From: Bordetella sp. H567
Lineage (GTDB): Bacteria; Pseudomonadota; Gammaproteobacteria; Burkholderiales; Burkholderiaceae_B
DNA length: 64,000 nt
Reading direction: 5' to 3'
NCBI RefSeq assembly: GCF_001704295.1
Contig: NZ_CP012334.1
Location: 3,546,084-3,610,083 of the forward strand
Part shown: positions 8,302-19,099 of the stretch, one piece after another
Position numbering within the stretch: position 1 is the stretch's first letter
Layout of the letters: the number at the start of each line of letters is the position of its first letter
The notes under the pieces: model-generated
What the model was told of the DNA's origin: nothing
Databases searched by the model: none
Seen by the model: the letters and a program-made list of their open reading frames with translations, nothing else
Position numbers and translations under genes: made by a program

Positions 8302-8640
8302 ATGAGCATTATCAGCGCCCGCACGGCGGATGTGGCCTCGGGCATGGCCTTGCGGACTACCCTCGACGGGGAATTCATACGCAGCTATGTCGTCATCAGC
8401 CCGCCGGATCTGGACCTCATCGCGGACATCGTGCCCCCTGCGGAGGTTGAGGCCGGCGGGGCCATCCATGCCACGGCCGTCACAGACCCGGCCTCGGCAC
8501 CGGAGCAAATCGGCGATGTCCTGGACAATATCAATCCAGGCGACATCGCCGTATTTCTCTGTGTCGATTCAGCTGCGTATGAAGCCGCACTGCAGCTTCT
8601 CGGTTACGACCCGGGCCGACACGATACCGAATTGCATTAA
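8302..8640 (+). CDS. Hypothetical protein, acidic, 112 aa
   Basis: A 112-aa acidic soluble protein with no signal peptide or membrane segment. GAAAGG precedes the ATG with suitable spacing and the codon use is that of neighbouring genes, so it is probably real. I do not recognise the family. It is convergent with the next gene, 24 bp away. Confidence 0.6.
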   Translation: MSIISARTADVASGMALRTTLDGEFIRSYVVISPPDLDLIADIVPPAEVEAGGAIHATAVTDPASAPEQIGDVLDNINPGDIAVFLCVDSAAYEAALQLLGYDPGRHDTELH

Positions 8641-8664
8641 GTTCAATACAAACCACCACTGCGA

Positions 8665-8964
8665 TCAGGCGGGTACTTGATAAACCCGCACGCCCGCGCG
8701 CGGGGCGTTTTCCGGTGGGGAATATTGCGGCTTGGCGCCACCCTGCACCGGCGCCAGGCGAAACCCCAGGTCCATACCCCAACGATCGGTTTCGCGTACC
8801 CACTGGGTATGGCAGCACGAGCAGCGGAAGCGGTCTTCACGGTGGTTCTCGCGGCGCTTTTCGGTGGGGCGCACGAAGCCTTCATGCACGAGATTCTGGT
8901 GGGCTTGAAGCCCGGGCCTGGCAAGGGTGATGCTCTGGCACGGAAGGCACATCATGGCGCTCAT
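8665..8964 (-). CDS. Hypothetical small zinc-ribbon-like protein
   Basis: A 99-aa protein with two cysteine pairs, CLPC near the N-terminus and CSCC near residue 50 followed by H-T-Q-W, a spacing compatible with a structural zinc site. GGAG lies a few bases upstream of the chosen ATG. The open frame continues much further upstream, but that part lacks a start signal and overlaps the next gene. Function unknown. Confidence 0.6.
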   Translation of the reverse strand: MSAMMCLPCQSITLARPGLQAHQNLVHEGFVRPTEKRRENHREDRFRCSCCHTQWVRETDRWGMDLGFRLAPVQGGAKPQYSPPENAPRAGVRVYQVPA

Positions 8965-9050
8965 TTTCTTCTCCATTCGTTCATAAAGCGATAAGACAGG
9001 ACAAAATCGAAGCAACATCCCGCTGGCACCGCAGGTGCCCGCGTAGGCGC

Positions 9051-9281
9051 TCACCCCTGCGCGGGATAGGGCTCGGGAACCAATCCTTCCAAAGCGGCCC
9101 GGCCGTCCAGGATGGTTTCGCTCATGGAAGGAAAGTGGACGGGCGACACGATGCATTGCAATCGGGGCTCGCCGTGTCGGCGGTCTTCGACCAGAATCTT
9201 CCAGCTGTAGCGGCCACCGCCATCGGGGTCCACCGTTAAGGTGGCACCCCAGGCGTTGAAGGTTTTTGCGAAAACTTCCAT
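9051..9281 (-). CDS. Hypothetical protein, 76 aa
   Basis: A 76-aa protein beginning MEVFAKTFNAWGATLTVDPDGGG. It shows a plausible alternation of beta strands and no signal or membrane segment. An in-frame TTG 13 codons upstream is an alternative start. I do not recognise a family. It is on the same strand as the zinc-ribbon-like gene 86 bp downstream. Confidence 0.45.
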   Translation of the reverse strand: MEVFAKTFNAWGATLTVDPDGGGRYSWKILVEDRRHGEPRLQCIVSPVHFPSMSETILDGRAALEGLVPEPYPAQG

Positions 9282-9493
9282 TGCGTATCGCCCGAGGGAC
9301 TGTTGCTTCCCCTCCCGCAAGCGGCGTGCCCGGCCCTTGATGTCGGGTGCTCACAGAGGGCAGCCGCCGGCTCGAAGCGCGCTCTGCAATAAGGGACGCG
9401 GTCTCGAAATGGGACGAATCAGGAAGTGCCCCGACACAAAGTCATTAGCAAATGCAACCCGACGGCGGGTCGCTTTTTGAGCCCGAAAAGCAA

Positions 9494-9520
9494 AGGGCCG
9501 GCGGAAATCCGCCGGCCCGT
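9494..9520 (-). terminator. Intrinsic terminator after purB
   Basis: An 11-bp GC-rich inverted repeat (9495-9505 with 9508-9518), about 20 bp after the purB stop. On the minus strand it is followed by CTTTGCTTTT. Confidence 0.7.
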
Positions 9521-9539
9521 GCACGCCTGGATGACTTTT

Positions 9540-10988
<1,449 letters not shown>

Positions 10989-11086
10989 TCATCCACCGGT
11001 GTGAGCAGCCGGCCGCGCCATCCGCGGTCCGACGTGGCATCATCCTGCTATACTGCCGCCCGCTTTCCGACTATGACCGTGCATCC

Positions 11087-11701
11087 ATGAAACTGATAGG
11101 CTCCCTTACTAGCCCGTACGTACGTAAGGTACGGATCGTCATGGCGGAGAAGAAGCTGGATTACCGCTTTGAACTGGAGAACGTCTGGTCTCCGGACACC
11201 AAGATCCAGCAATACAACCCCCTGGGCAAGGTGCCCTGCCTGGTCATGGAAGACGGCGGCGCATTGTTCGATTCGCGCGTGATCGTCGAGTACCTCGATA
11301 CCCTTTCCCCCGTCGCACGCCTCATCCCGCAGTCAGGCCGGGAGCGCGCCGCCGTCAAATGCTGGGAAGCCATCGCCGATGGCGTACTCGACGCCGCTGT
11401 GGGCATCGTCAAGGAAAGACAGCGTCCCGATGGCTTGCGCAATGACGAATGGATTGCGCGCCAGTACGGCAAGATCCACGCCAGCCTGGACGCGATGAAC
11501 AAGAGCCTCGGTGAACACGCCCACTGCATGGGCATCAACCACAGCCTGGCCGACGTGGCCGTGGGCTGCGCCCTGGGCTACCTGGACCTGCGTTTTGCGG
11601 ACCTGAACTGGCGGACGGGGCACCCGAACCTGGCGCGTCTGTTCGAAAAGCTCTCCACGCGCCAGTCCTTCATCGATACCGCGCCCCCGCAAAACGCCTG
11701 A
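11087..11701 (+). CDS. Glutathione S-transferase family protein (YibF-like)
   Basis: A 204-aa protein with an N-terminal thioredoxin-like GST domain (MKLIGSLTSPYVRKVRI, then NPLGKVPCLVMEDG and DSRVIVEYLD) and an all-helical C-terminal domain. The SPYVRKV motif places a serine where the catalytic residue sits in YibF/beta-like GSTs. Substrate is unknown. It converges on the permease gene. Confidence 0.9.
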   Translation: MKLIGSLTSPYVRKVRIVMAEKKLDYRFELENVWSPDTKIQQYNPLGKVPCLVMEDGGALFDSRVIVEYLDTLSPVARLIPQSGRERAAVKCWEAIADGVLDAAVGIVKERQRPDGLRNDEWIARQYGKIHASLDAMNKSLGEHAHCMGINHSLADVAVGCALGYLDLRFADLNWRTGHPNLARLFEKLSTRQSFIDTAPPQNA

Positions 11702-11713
11702 GGGCGCGCTGCG

Positions 11714-12529
11714 TCAGGTGAAGGCCCGCCAGGCCTTGTAGGCCATGAAGATGGCCAGCGCGAAAAGCAGGAAGGCGAAGGTGCGCTTGACCGTCGCGAC
11801 CGGCAGGCTGTGCGCCGCGCGGGCGCCGATGGGTGCTGTCAACACGCTCATGCAGACCAGCGCCAGCAAGGCCGGCCAATAGATATATCCCAGCATGCCC
11901 GGCGTGCTGCCCGCTTCCCGCAGGCCAGAAATCACATATCCCGTGCTGTTCGCCAAGGCGATAGGGAAACCCAGCGCGGCCGACGTCGCCACGGCGTTGC
12001 GCAGTGGCACGTTGCACCAGATCATGAATGGCACGGAAAGAAATCCGCCGCCCGCCCCCACCAGGCCTGAAACGAACCCGATACCGACGCCGGCCGCCGA
12101 GGTCCCCGCCACGCCGGGTATCTGGCGTGACGGCTTGGGCTTGGTATTGCGCAGCATCGAATAGCCGGAATACAGCACGAAAGCGGCGAAGAACGCCGAC
12201 AGCCAGCCGGTATGCAGCGCGGCGAACACAGCGCCGCCGGCCAGCAGCCCGCCCACGATGAGCCCCGGCGCCATCGCCAAGGCGACGCGCCAAATGACCG
12301 CGCCGGCAGCGTGATGGGCCCGCACGCTGGAGACCGATGTGAACAGGATGGACGTCATCGACGTCGCGATGGCTGCGTGCACGATGAGGTCATCGCTCAT
12401 GCCCTGCCAACCAAAAATCATCGTCAGGAAAGGCACCAGTACCATGCCACCGCCTATGCCCAGCAGGCCGGCGGCGAACCCCGCGCCGGCACCCAGCAGC
12501 AACAGGCAGATCAAGATAGGAATATCCAC
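11714..12529 (-). CDS. TauE/SafE-family sulfite exporter-like permease
   Basis: A 271-aa membrane protein with eight likely helices in two repeats. The repeats show the family's glycine-rich motifs GLLGIGGGMVLVPFL (N-terminal half) and GLVGAGGGFLSVPFM (C-terminal half). Members export sulfite, sulfoacetate or related organic anions; the substrate here is not known. The GTG at 12529 is chosen because AAGGGAG lies five bases upstream; another GTG six bases earlier is too close to it. mnmA ends 19 bp upstream, so read-through from mnmA is likely. Confidence 0.85.
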   Translation of the reverse strand: MDIPILICLLLLGAGAGFAAGLLGIGGGMVLVPFLTMIFGWQGMSDDLIVHAAIATSMTSILFTSVSSVRAHHAAGAVIWRVALAMAPGLIVGGLLAGGAVFAALHTGWLSAFFAAFVLYSGYSMLRNTKPKPSRQIPGVAGTSAAGVGIGFVSGLVGAGGGFLSVPFMIWCNVPLRNAVATSAALGFPIALANSTGYVISGLREAGSTPGMLGYIYWPALLALVCMSVLTAPIGARAAHSLPVATVKRTFAFLLFALAIFMAYKAWRAFT

Positions 12530-12548
12530 GTCCACTCCCTTGTTATGG

Positions 12549-13670
12549 TCATTGGGACGCGATGATACCTCCACCCAGGCAAATGTCACCGTCGTACAGC
12601 ACGGCCGACTGTCCGGGGGTGACCGCCCACTGCGCTTGGTCGAAGTCCAGCGTGAAGGTTTCGCCGCCGCCATCGCGCAGCATGCAGGCGGCATCGGCCT
12701 GGCGGTAGCGGGTCTTCGCCGCATAGGCGCCGGCGGGAGGCGGGTGTCCGGCGACCCAACTGGCATCCTGGGCGCCGAGCGACCCGGACAGCAGCCACGG
12801 ATGGTCATGGCCCTGCACGACGTAGAGCGTGTTGGCCGGTAGATCCTTGCGAGCGGCATACCAGGCTTCCGCGGTGCCGTCGTCGCGCTGCCTGCCCTTG
12901 ATGCCGCCAATACCTATGCCCTTGCGCTGGCCCAGCGTATAGAACGACAAGCCCGTATGCGTGCCCACGCGGTGGCCTTCCGGCGTCAGGATGGGGCCGG
13001 GCGCTGTCGGCAGATAGCGGTTCAGGAATTCACGGAAAGGCCGTTCGCCGATGAAGCATATGCCGGTCGAATCCTTCTTCGCGGCATTGGGCAAGCCGAT
13101 GTCATGGGCGAGCCGGCGGACCTGGGTCTTCGGTATTTCACCCAGGGGAAACATCGTGTGCGACAACTGCTGCTGGTTCAGGCGATGCAGGAAATAGCTC
13201 TGGTCCTTGGTGCCGTCCAGCGCCTTGAGCAACTGATAGCGGGTTCCACCCGCCGCGGCCATGGCGCGTACCCGCGCGTAGTGGCCCGTGGCGATGAGGT
13301 CCGCGCCAAGGCTCATGGCATGGTCCAGAAAAGCCTTGAACTTGATTTCCGCGTTGCACAGCACGTCCGGGTTGGGCGTACGGCCGGCGGAGTATTCGCG
13401 CAGGAATTCCGCGAAGACGCGGTCCTTGTATTCCGCGGCGAAGTTTACGGCTTCGATATCGACGCCGACGAGATCCGCGACGCTGGCGGCGTCCAGCCAA
13501 TCCTGCCGCGTCGAGCAGTATTCGGAATCGTCATCGTCCTCCCAGTTCTTCATGAACAGCCCGATCACTTCGTAGCCTTGCTGCTTGAGCAGCCAGGCCG
13601 TGACGGATGAATCGACGCCGCCGGACATGCCGACGACGACGCGGCCTTTGGTAGGAGCAATGGAGGACAT
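12549..13670 (-). CDS. mnmA: tRNA-specific 2-thiouridylase
   Basis: A 373-aa enzyme that 2-thiolates U34 of tRNA-Lys, -Glu and -Gln. The ATP-binding PP-loop GMSGGVDSS is at residues 14-22, and the catalytic cysteines lie in [12 protein letters not shown] and [12 protein letters not shown]. The full three-domain length is present, with the C-terminal beta-barrel ending at GGGIIASQ. It is divergent from pntAA across 187 bp. Confidence 0.97.
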   Translation of the reverse strand: MSSIAPTKGRVVVGMSGGVDSSVTAWLLKQQGYEVIGLFMKNWEDDDDSEYCSTRQDWLDAASVADLVGVDIEAVNFAAEYKDRVFAEFLREYSAGRTPNPDVLCNAEIKFKAFLDHAMSLGADLIATGHYARVRAMAAAGGTRYQLLKALDGTKDQSYFLHRLNQQQLSHTMFPLGEIPKTQVRRLAHDIGLPNAAKKDSTGICFIGERPFREFLNRYLPTAPGPILTPEGHRVGTHTGLSFYTLGQRKGIGIGGIKGRQRDDGTAEAWYAARKDLPANTLYVVQGHDHPWLLSGSLGAQDASWVAGHPPPAGAYAAKTRYRQADAACMLRDGGGETFTLDFDQAQWAVTPGQSAVLYDGDICLGGGIIASQ

Positions 13671-13857
13671 GGAAAGCGGGGAAGATCAGCGACAAACGAA
13701 GGGCGGCATTGCCCGGATGGCGCGGACACCCGAAAAAGCATCGGCCGCGGCGGTCCGGGAAGAACCGGACAGGTATTTTACCCGGTGGATTTACCGACGC
13801 CACGGCGGGGCAAGTCGTGTATAAGTGTCACGGCCCGATATCCGACAAGGAGAACGT

Positions 13858-14976
13858 ATGCGTATCGGTATACCGCGAGAGACCCTGGAGGGGGAAACAC
13901 GCGTGGCGGCGACCCCGGAAACCGTCAAGAAATACGTGGCGGGGGGAAATACCGTGATCGTGCAGCACGGCGCCGGCAGCGCCGCGCGCTACACGGATGA
14001 AGCCTATGAGGCCGCGGGCGCCACGCTCGGCTCGGCGGCGGACGCCCTGGGTGCCGACCTGGTGCTCACCGTGCGGATGCCGGAAGCCGAGGGCTTGGCG
14101 GCGCTCAAGCGCGGCGCCGTGCTGGCCGGCATGCTGGACCCCTTCGATGCCGAGGGCATCGCGCGGCTGGCGGCAACCGGCGTCACCGGCTTCGCATTGG
14201 AAGCGGCGCCGCGCATCACGCGAGCGCAAAGCCTGGACGTGCTGTCGTCCCAAGCGAACCTGGCGGGCTACAAGGCGGTGCTGCTGGCGGCCCACTACTA
14301 CGGCCGGCTGTTTCCCATGATGATGACCGCGGCCGGCACACTGAAGGCGGCCCGCGCGGTCGTCCTGGGCGCCGGCGTGGCTGGCCTGCAGGCCATTGCC
14401 ACGGCGCGGCGGCTGGGGGCGGTGGTCGAGGCATCCGACGTGCGCCCCGCCGCGAAGGAACAGGTGGAATCGCTAGGCGCCAAATTTATCGACGTGCCGT
14501 TCGAAACCGAGGAGGAACGCGAAATCGCCCAGGGCGTCGGCGGCTATGCCCGGCCCATGCCGACCGCATGGATGGCGCGCCAGGCCGCCCTGGTATCGGA
14601 GCGTTGCCGGCAGGCTGACATCATCATCATGACGGCCCTGATACCGGGGCGCCCCGCGCCCACGCTGGTGTCCGCGGAAACCGTACAGGCCATGAAGCCC
14701 GGCTCGGTGCTGGTGGACCTGGCCGTCGAACGCGGCGGCAACTGCCCCTTGTCCGAAAAGGGCCGCGTCGTGGAAAAGCATGGCGTAACGCTGGTCGGAC
14801 TGGCCAACCTGCCCGCCCTGGTGCCCACGGATGCATCGGCGCTCTATGCGCGCAACATGGCGGATTTCCTCAAGCTGATCGTGGACAAGGACGGCGCGCT
14901 CGCCATCCAGCGCCAGGATGAAATCGTCGCGGCCTGCCTGGTCTGCGAATCCGGCAATGCGGTTCGGAGGTCTTGA
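13858..14976 (+). CDS. pntAA: NAD(P) transhydrogenase subunit alpha part 1
   Basis: A 372-aa NAD-binding subunit (domain I) of proton-translocating transhydrogenase, related to alanine dehydrogenase. The Rossmann motif GAGVAGLQAIATARRLGA begins near residue 171, and MRIGIPRETLEGETRVA is the family's N-terminus. AAGGAG precedes the ATG. The subunit is split: the membrane part is the next gene, with its ATG immediately after this stop codon. The complex couples NADH-to-NADP+ hydride transfer to proton import. Confidence 0.96.
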   Translation: MRIGIPRETLEGETRVAATPETVKKYVAGGNTVIVQHGAGSAARYTDEAYEAAGATLGSAADALGADLVLTVRMPEAEGLAALKRGAVLAGMLDPFDAEGIARLAATGVTGFALEAAPRITRAQSLDVLSSQANLAGYKAVLLAAHYYGRLFPMMMTAAGTLKAARAVVLGAGVAGLQAIATARRLGAVVEASDVRPAAKEQVESLGAKFIDVPFETEEEREIAQGVGGYARPMPTAWMARQAALVSERCRQADIIIMTALIPGRPAPTLVSAETVQAMKPGSVLVDLAVERGGNCPLSEKGRVVEKHGVTLVGLANLPALVPTDASALYARNMADFLKLIVDKDGALAIQRQDEIVAACLVCESGNAVRRS

Positions 14977-15294
14977 ATGGAAGCCTTGAGTCCCACCCTG
15001 ATCAATCTGATCATCTTCGTCCTGGCCGTGTACGTGGGTTATCACGTCGTCTGGAACGTCACGCCGGCGCTGCACACGCCCCTGATGGCCGTCACCAACG
15101 CCATTTCCGCCATCATCATCGTCGGCGCGATGCTGGCGGCGGCCCTCACCGAAGGCGGCCTGGCGCGCGGCATGGGCGTGCTGGCCGTCGCGCTGGCCGC
15201 GGTGAACGTCTTCGGCGGTTTCCTGGTCACCCGGCGCATGCTGGAAATGTTCAAGAAAAAAGACCGCAAGCTGGCGAAGGAGGACGCGCGATGA
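14977..15294 (+). CDS. pntAB: NAD(P) transhydrogenase subunit alpha part 2
   Basis: A 105-aa protein with three hydrophobic helices corresponding to the C-terminal membrane part of E. coli Pnt[20 protein letters not shown] is the conserved segment. It begins directly after the pntAA stop and its own stop overlaps the pntB start by four bases (ATGA), so the three genes are translationally coupled. Confidence 0.95.
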   Translation: MEALSPTLINLIIFVLAVYVGYHVVWNVTPALHTPLMAVTNAISAIIIVGAMLAAALTEGGLARGMGVLAVALAAVNVFGGFLVTRRMLEMFKKKDRKLAKEDAR

Positions 15295-16730
15295 TCTCGC
15301 TGAACATCGTCACGCTGCTTTACCTGCTGGCATCGGTTTGCTTCATCCAGGCCCTGAAGGGCCTCTCGCATCCGACCACCTCGCGCGTCGGCAACGCCTT
15401 CGGCATGGCCGGCATGGCAATCGCCGTGCTGACCACCGGCGCGCTGATCCTGGCCCTGGCCGGTCCGGGCATAGCCGGACTGGGACTGGGCTGGGTGCTG
15501 CTGGGCCTGCTGATCGGCGGCACGGCAGGCACCATCATGGCCCGACGCGTCGAAATGACGAAGATGCCAGAACTGGTCGCCTTCATGCATAGCATGATCG
15601 GCTTGGCGGCCGTGGCGATCGCCGTCGCGGTGGTGGCTGAACCGCATGCCTTCGGCATCGCGCCCATGGGCACGGCGCTGCCGACGGGCAACCGCGTCGA
15701 GATCTTCATCGGCACCTTCGTCGGCGCCATCACGTTTTCCGGCTCCGTCATCGCGTTCGGCAAGTTGTCCGGCAAATACCGGTTCCGCCTGTTCCAGGGC
15801 GCGCCCGTGGTGTTCCCCGGGCAGCATATCGTCAACCTGCTGCTGGCCCTAGTCATGCTGGCGTGCGGGGTGGCCTTCGTGATGACGGAGGGCTGGACGC
15901 CGTTCATCGCGATGGCGGCCATCGCTTTCGTACTGGGTGTGCTGATCATCATTCCGATCGGCGGCGCCGACATGCCGGTCGTAGTGTCCATGTTGAACAG
16001 CTATTCGGGCTGGGCCGCGGCCGGCATCGGTTTTTCGCTGAACAACCCGATGCTGATCATCGCGGGCTCGCTGGTCGGCTCGTCCGGCGCGATCCTGTCG
16101 TACATCATGTGCAAGGCGATGAACCGCTCGTTCTTCAATGTACTGCTGGGCGGCTTCGGCAACGGGGGCGGTGGCGGCAACGCCAACGCGGCGGCACAGC
16201 AGCGCAACGTGAAGTCGGGTAGCGCCGACGACGCCGCGTTCCTGATGACCAATGCCGAGACGGTCATCATCATCCCGGGCTATGGACTGGCCGTGGCGCG
16301 GGCGCAGCATGCCTTGAAGGAGCTGGCGGCCAAGCTGACGGAAAAAGGCGTGACCGTGCGCTATGCCATCCACCCTGTGGCCGGCCGCATGCCCGGCCAT
16401 ATGAACGTCCTGCTGGCCGAGGCCGAAGTGCCCTACGACCAGGTCTTCGAGATGGACGACATCAACGGCGAGTTCGGCCAGACCGACGTGGTCCTGGTCC
16501 TGGGCGCCAACGACGTCGTGAATCCCGCGGCCAAGAACGATCCACAGTCCGCCATCGCCGGCATGCCGATCCTGGAAGCCTACAAGGCGCGCACCATCAT
16601 CGTGAACAAGCGTTCGATGGCGGCCGGCTATGCCGGCCTGGACAATGAACTGTTCTACATGGACCGCACGATGATGGTCTTCGGCGACGCCAAGAAAATC
16701 ATCGAAGATATGGTCAAGGCCGTGGAGTAG
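15291..16730 (+). CDS. pntB: NAD(P) transhydrogenase subunit beta
   Basis: A 479-aa subunit: about 180 residues of membrane helices, a longer helical hinge, then the NADP-binding domain III from about residue 320 ([19 protein letters not shown], later [14 protein letters not shown] and [18 protein letters not shown]). The linker at about residues 288-310 is Gly/Asn-rich. The last 17 bp overlap the end of the convergent glcF gene. Confidence 0.96.
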   Translation: MISLNIVTLLYLLASVCFIQALKGLSHPTTSRVGNAFGMAGMAIAVLTTGALILALAGPGIAGLGLGWVLLGLLIGGTAGTIMARRVEMTKMPELVAFMHSMIGLAAVAIAVAVVAEPHAFGIAPMGTALPTGNRVEIFIGTFVGAITFSGSVIAFGKLSGKYRFRLFQGAPVVFPGQHIVNLLLALVMLACGVAFVMTEGWTPFIAMAAIAFVLGVLIIIPIGGADMPVVVSMLNSYSGWAAAGIGFSLNNPMLIIAGSLVGSSGAILSYIMCKAMNRSFFNVLLGGFGNGGGGGNANAAAQQRNVKSGSADDAAFLMTNAETVIIIPGYGLAVARAQHALKELAAKLTEKGVTVRYAIHPVAGRMPGHMNVLLAEAEVPYDQVFEMDDINGEFGQTDVVLVLGANDVVNPAAKNDPQSAIAGMPILEAYKARTIIVNKRSMAAGYAGLDNELFYMDRTMMVFGDAKKIIEDMVKAVE

Positions 16731-17970
16731 CCGCGTCCCTGGCGGCATCCTGGTGGAGGCGTTCGTCCAACGCCTCTATCCAGTGACGCACCGGCGTGGC
16801 CGTCCCGCTTTGCAGATGGGTGATGCAGCCGATGTTGGCGGAGAGGATCACGTCGGGCGCGGTCGGCGCGATGGCGGCCAGCTTGCGGTCGCGCAGGGTG
16901 CCCGCCATTTCGGGATGCATGACCGAGTAGGCGCCCGCCGAACCGCAACACAGGTGACGGTCGGCAAACGGCTGCAGATGGAAGCCCAGCTCCGTCAACA
17001 CGGTGTCGGCCAGGGGCCGCAGTCCCTGCCAGTGCTGCAGCGTGCACGGCGGATGAAACGCCGCGCGCACGGGTGCCCCGAGGCGCTCGCGCAGCTCACG
17101 CGCGTGCGGCGCGACGACTTCCGACACGTCGCGCACCAGCGAGACGATACGCGCGGCGCGATCCGCATAGGCCGGGTCCTTGCGCAGGTGATGCGCATAC
17201 TCCTTCACCATGGCGCCGCAGCCGGAGGCGTTCATCACGATCGCCTCGACCCTGCCGCTTTCCACCAGCGGCCACCAGGCATCGACGTTGGCTCGCATCT
17301 GTCCCAGCGCGGTCGATGCATCGTCCAGATGCAGATTGATGGCACCGCAGCATCCGCTTCCCGCCACGACCATCGTGCCGATACCCAGGCTATCCAATAC
17401 CCGTATCGTCGCCGCGTCGATGGTCGGCATCATCGAGGGCTGCACGCAGCCGGACAATAGAATCACCTGGCGCGCATGCGCACGGCCGTCTGGCAGCTTG
17501 CCCACGGCACGCGTCTCCGGAACCTTGGCCCGCATGGCCGCCGGCAGCAGGGGCCGCACTGCCTTGCCCAGCCGCATCGCCGGCGCGAACCAGCGGGAAG
17601 TCAGGCCCTTGCGCAGCAGCACTCGTTTGAGGCGCTGGCCCCAAGGCCGGCTGACACGGCTTTCCACCAGGGCGCGGCCGATGTCGACGAGATGCCCGTA
17701 TTCGACGCCGGAGGGACATGTGGTTTCGCAGTTGCGGCAGGTCAGGCAGCGGTCCAGGTGCGTCTGCGTCGACCGGGTGGGCTCGGCGCCTTCCAGCATC
17801 TGCTTGATCAAGTAGATGCGTCCGCGCGGACCATCCAGTTCGTCGCCCAGCACCTGATATGTCGGGCACGTCGCCGTACAAAAGCCGCAGTGTACGCAAC
17901 GGCGCAGTATGGCGTCTGCTTCGCGGCCATAGTCTGTGTCGCGTGCCCAGGAAGCGATTTGGGTTTGCAT
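16714..17970 (-). CDS. glcF: Glycolate oxidase iron-sulfur subunit
   Basis: A 418-aa protein with two 4Fe-4S motifs at the N-terminus (C25-x2-C28-x2-C31-x3-C35 and C75-x2-C78-x2-C81-x3-C85) followed by two CCG-type cysteine-rich domains (GSGCCGAIN, LCCGSAGAYS). It passes electrons from the flavin subunits to the quinone pool. It starts seven bases after the glcE stop and is the last gene of glcDEF. Its 3' end overlaps pntB tail-to-tail. Confidence 0.95.
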   Translation of the reverse strand: MQTQIASWARDTDYGREADAILRRCVHCGFCTATCPTYQVLGDELDGPRGRIYLIKQMLEGAEPTRSTQTHLDRCLTCRNCETTCPSGVEYGHLVDIGRALVESRVSRPWGQRLKRVLLRKGLTSRWFAPAMRLGKAVRPLLPAAMRAKVPETRAVGKLPDGRAHARQVILLSGCVQPSMMPTIDAATIRVLDSLGIGTMVVAGSGCCGAINLHLDDASTALGQMRANVDAWWPLVESGRVEAIVMNASGCGAMVKEYAHHLRKDPAYADRAARIVSLVRDVSEVVAPHARELRERLGAPVRAAFHPPCTLQHWQGLRPLADTVLTELGFHLQPFADRHLCCGSAGAYSVMHPEMAGTLRDRKLAAIAPTAPDVILSANIGCITHLQSGTATPVRHWIEALDERLHQDAARDAATPRP

Positions 17971-17977
17971 GAGGATC

Positions 17978-19087
17978 CTATAGTTCCAGCGCCAATCGAC
18001 CCGGATTGAATAGCCCGGAAGGATCGAGTTCCTGTTTCAGCCGGCGCGTCAATGTCGCGACGCCCGGCGCCAAGGGTTGGAACACACCGTCCGCGGGCAA
18101 GTCCTCGCGCTGCGTGGCGCGGAACAGGGTGGCGTGTCCTCCCCTGCCCTGCGCCGCGGCCCGAACCGATGCCGCGTCGTATTGTCCGCTCAGCCATCGC
18201 TGCCCGCCCCCCCATTCGATCAACGTGGTGCCCAGTTCCATCGGTGCCGTCGCGGGCGGCACCGCGATCCGCCACAACGGCCGCGAGCGATCGAAGAAAG
18301 CGTGCGTCTGCTCGCGCACCGACAGCCAGAACCCGTCGGCCTGAACAGGGTCCACCACGTCGCCGCCGATCCGGATCCGCGCCGCATCGATGGCGGGCGG
18401 CGCGCCGGACAGGCGCACCCATATCGTGCCGTTATCGGAAGGTACTTCGGGCACCCAGCAAGCCGCGGAGACCGGCATCGGCAGGCGCCGCCATGTGGCG
18501 AATGCCGCCAAGGCCTCGCGTTCCGACGCCGCCAGGCGCAGTGTGGTCTCCGTGGCAGGGCGAGGCAGCACCTTCAACGAGACTTCCAGCAGCACGCCGA
18601 AGATGCCCAGCGACCCGGCCAGCAGCCGGGACACGTCATAGCCCGCCACATTCTTCATGACCTCGCCGCCGAAGTTCAGCATGCGGCCCTGAGCGTCCAA
18701 CAGGCGCGCACCGAGCACGAAATCCCGTACGCTGCCCGCCGCCATGCGGCGCGGCCCCGCCAGCCCCGAGGCCACGCAGCCTCCTACCGTTGCGGACGCC
18801 TCATAGTGAGGCGGTTCGAACGCCAGCATCTGCCCTTGCGCGGCAAGCTCGGCTTCGAGTTCGCGCAGCGGCGTCCCCGCCCTGGCGGTCACCACGAGCT
18901 CGGAGGGCTGATAATTGACGATGCCGCGGTACGCCGTCACGTCGAGCAGGCAATGGCCGTCCTCCGGCCGCAAGGGGCGATGGTTGCCGTAGAAAGCCTT
19001 GCTGCCGCCGCCGCAGATAAACAACGGCTTGTGCCCGGCGCGCGCGGTCATGACCTGGTCGCACAACTCCGACAGGACGAAATCCAT
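17978..19087 (-). CDS. glcE: Glycolate oxidase FAD-binding subunit
   Basis: A 369-aa PCMH-type FAD protein, shorter than GlcD. The motifs VVTARAGTPLRELEAELA, GGCVASGLAGPRR and MKNVAGYDVSRLLAGSLG are typical of GlcE. It follows glcD by 12 bp. Together with GlcD and GlcF it oxidises glycolate to glyoxylate. Confidence 0.95.
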   Translation of the reverse strand: MDFVLSELCDQVMTARAGHKPLFICGGGSKAFYGNHRPLRPEDGHCLLDVTAYRGIVNYQPSELVVTARAGTPLRELEAELAAQGQMLAFEPPHYEASATVGGCVASGLAGPRRMAAGSVRDFVLGARLLDAQGRMLNFGGEVMKNVAGYDVSRLLAGSLGIFGVLLEVSLKVLPRPATETTLRLAASEREALAAFATWRRLPMPVSAACWVPEVPSDNGTIWVRLSGAPPAIDAARIRIGGDVVDPVQADGFWLSVREQTHAFFDRSRPLWRIAVPPATAPMELGTTLIEWGGGQRWLSGQYDAASVRAAAQGRGGHATLFRATQREDLPADGVFQPLAPGVATLTRRLKQELDPSGLFNPGRLALEL

Positions 19088-19099
19088 GACGACCCTGTA

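Noticed and set aside
8108-8305. Short open frames between the cold-shock gene and the 112-aa gene
   Set aside because: No ribosome binding site, no family pattern, and overlapping frames on both strands; the region is more likely promoter DNA.
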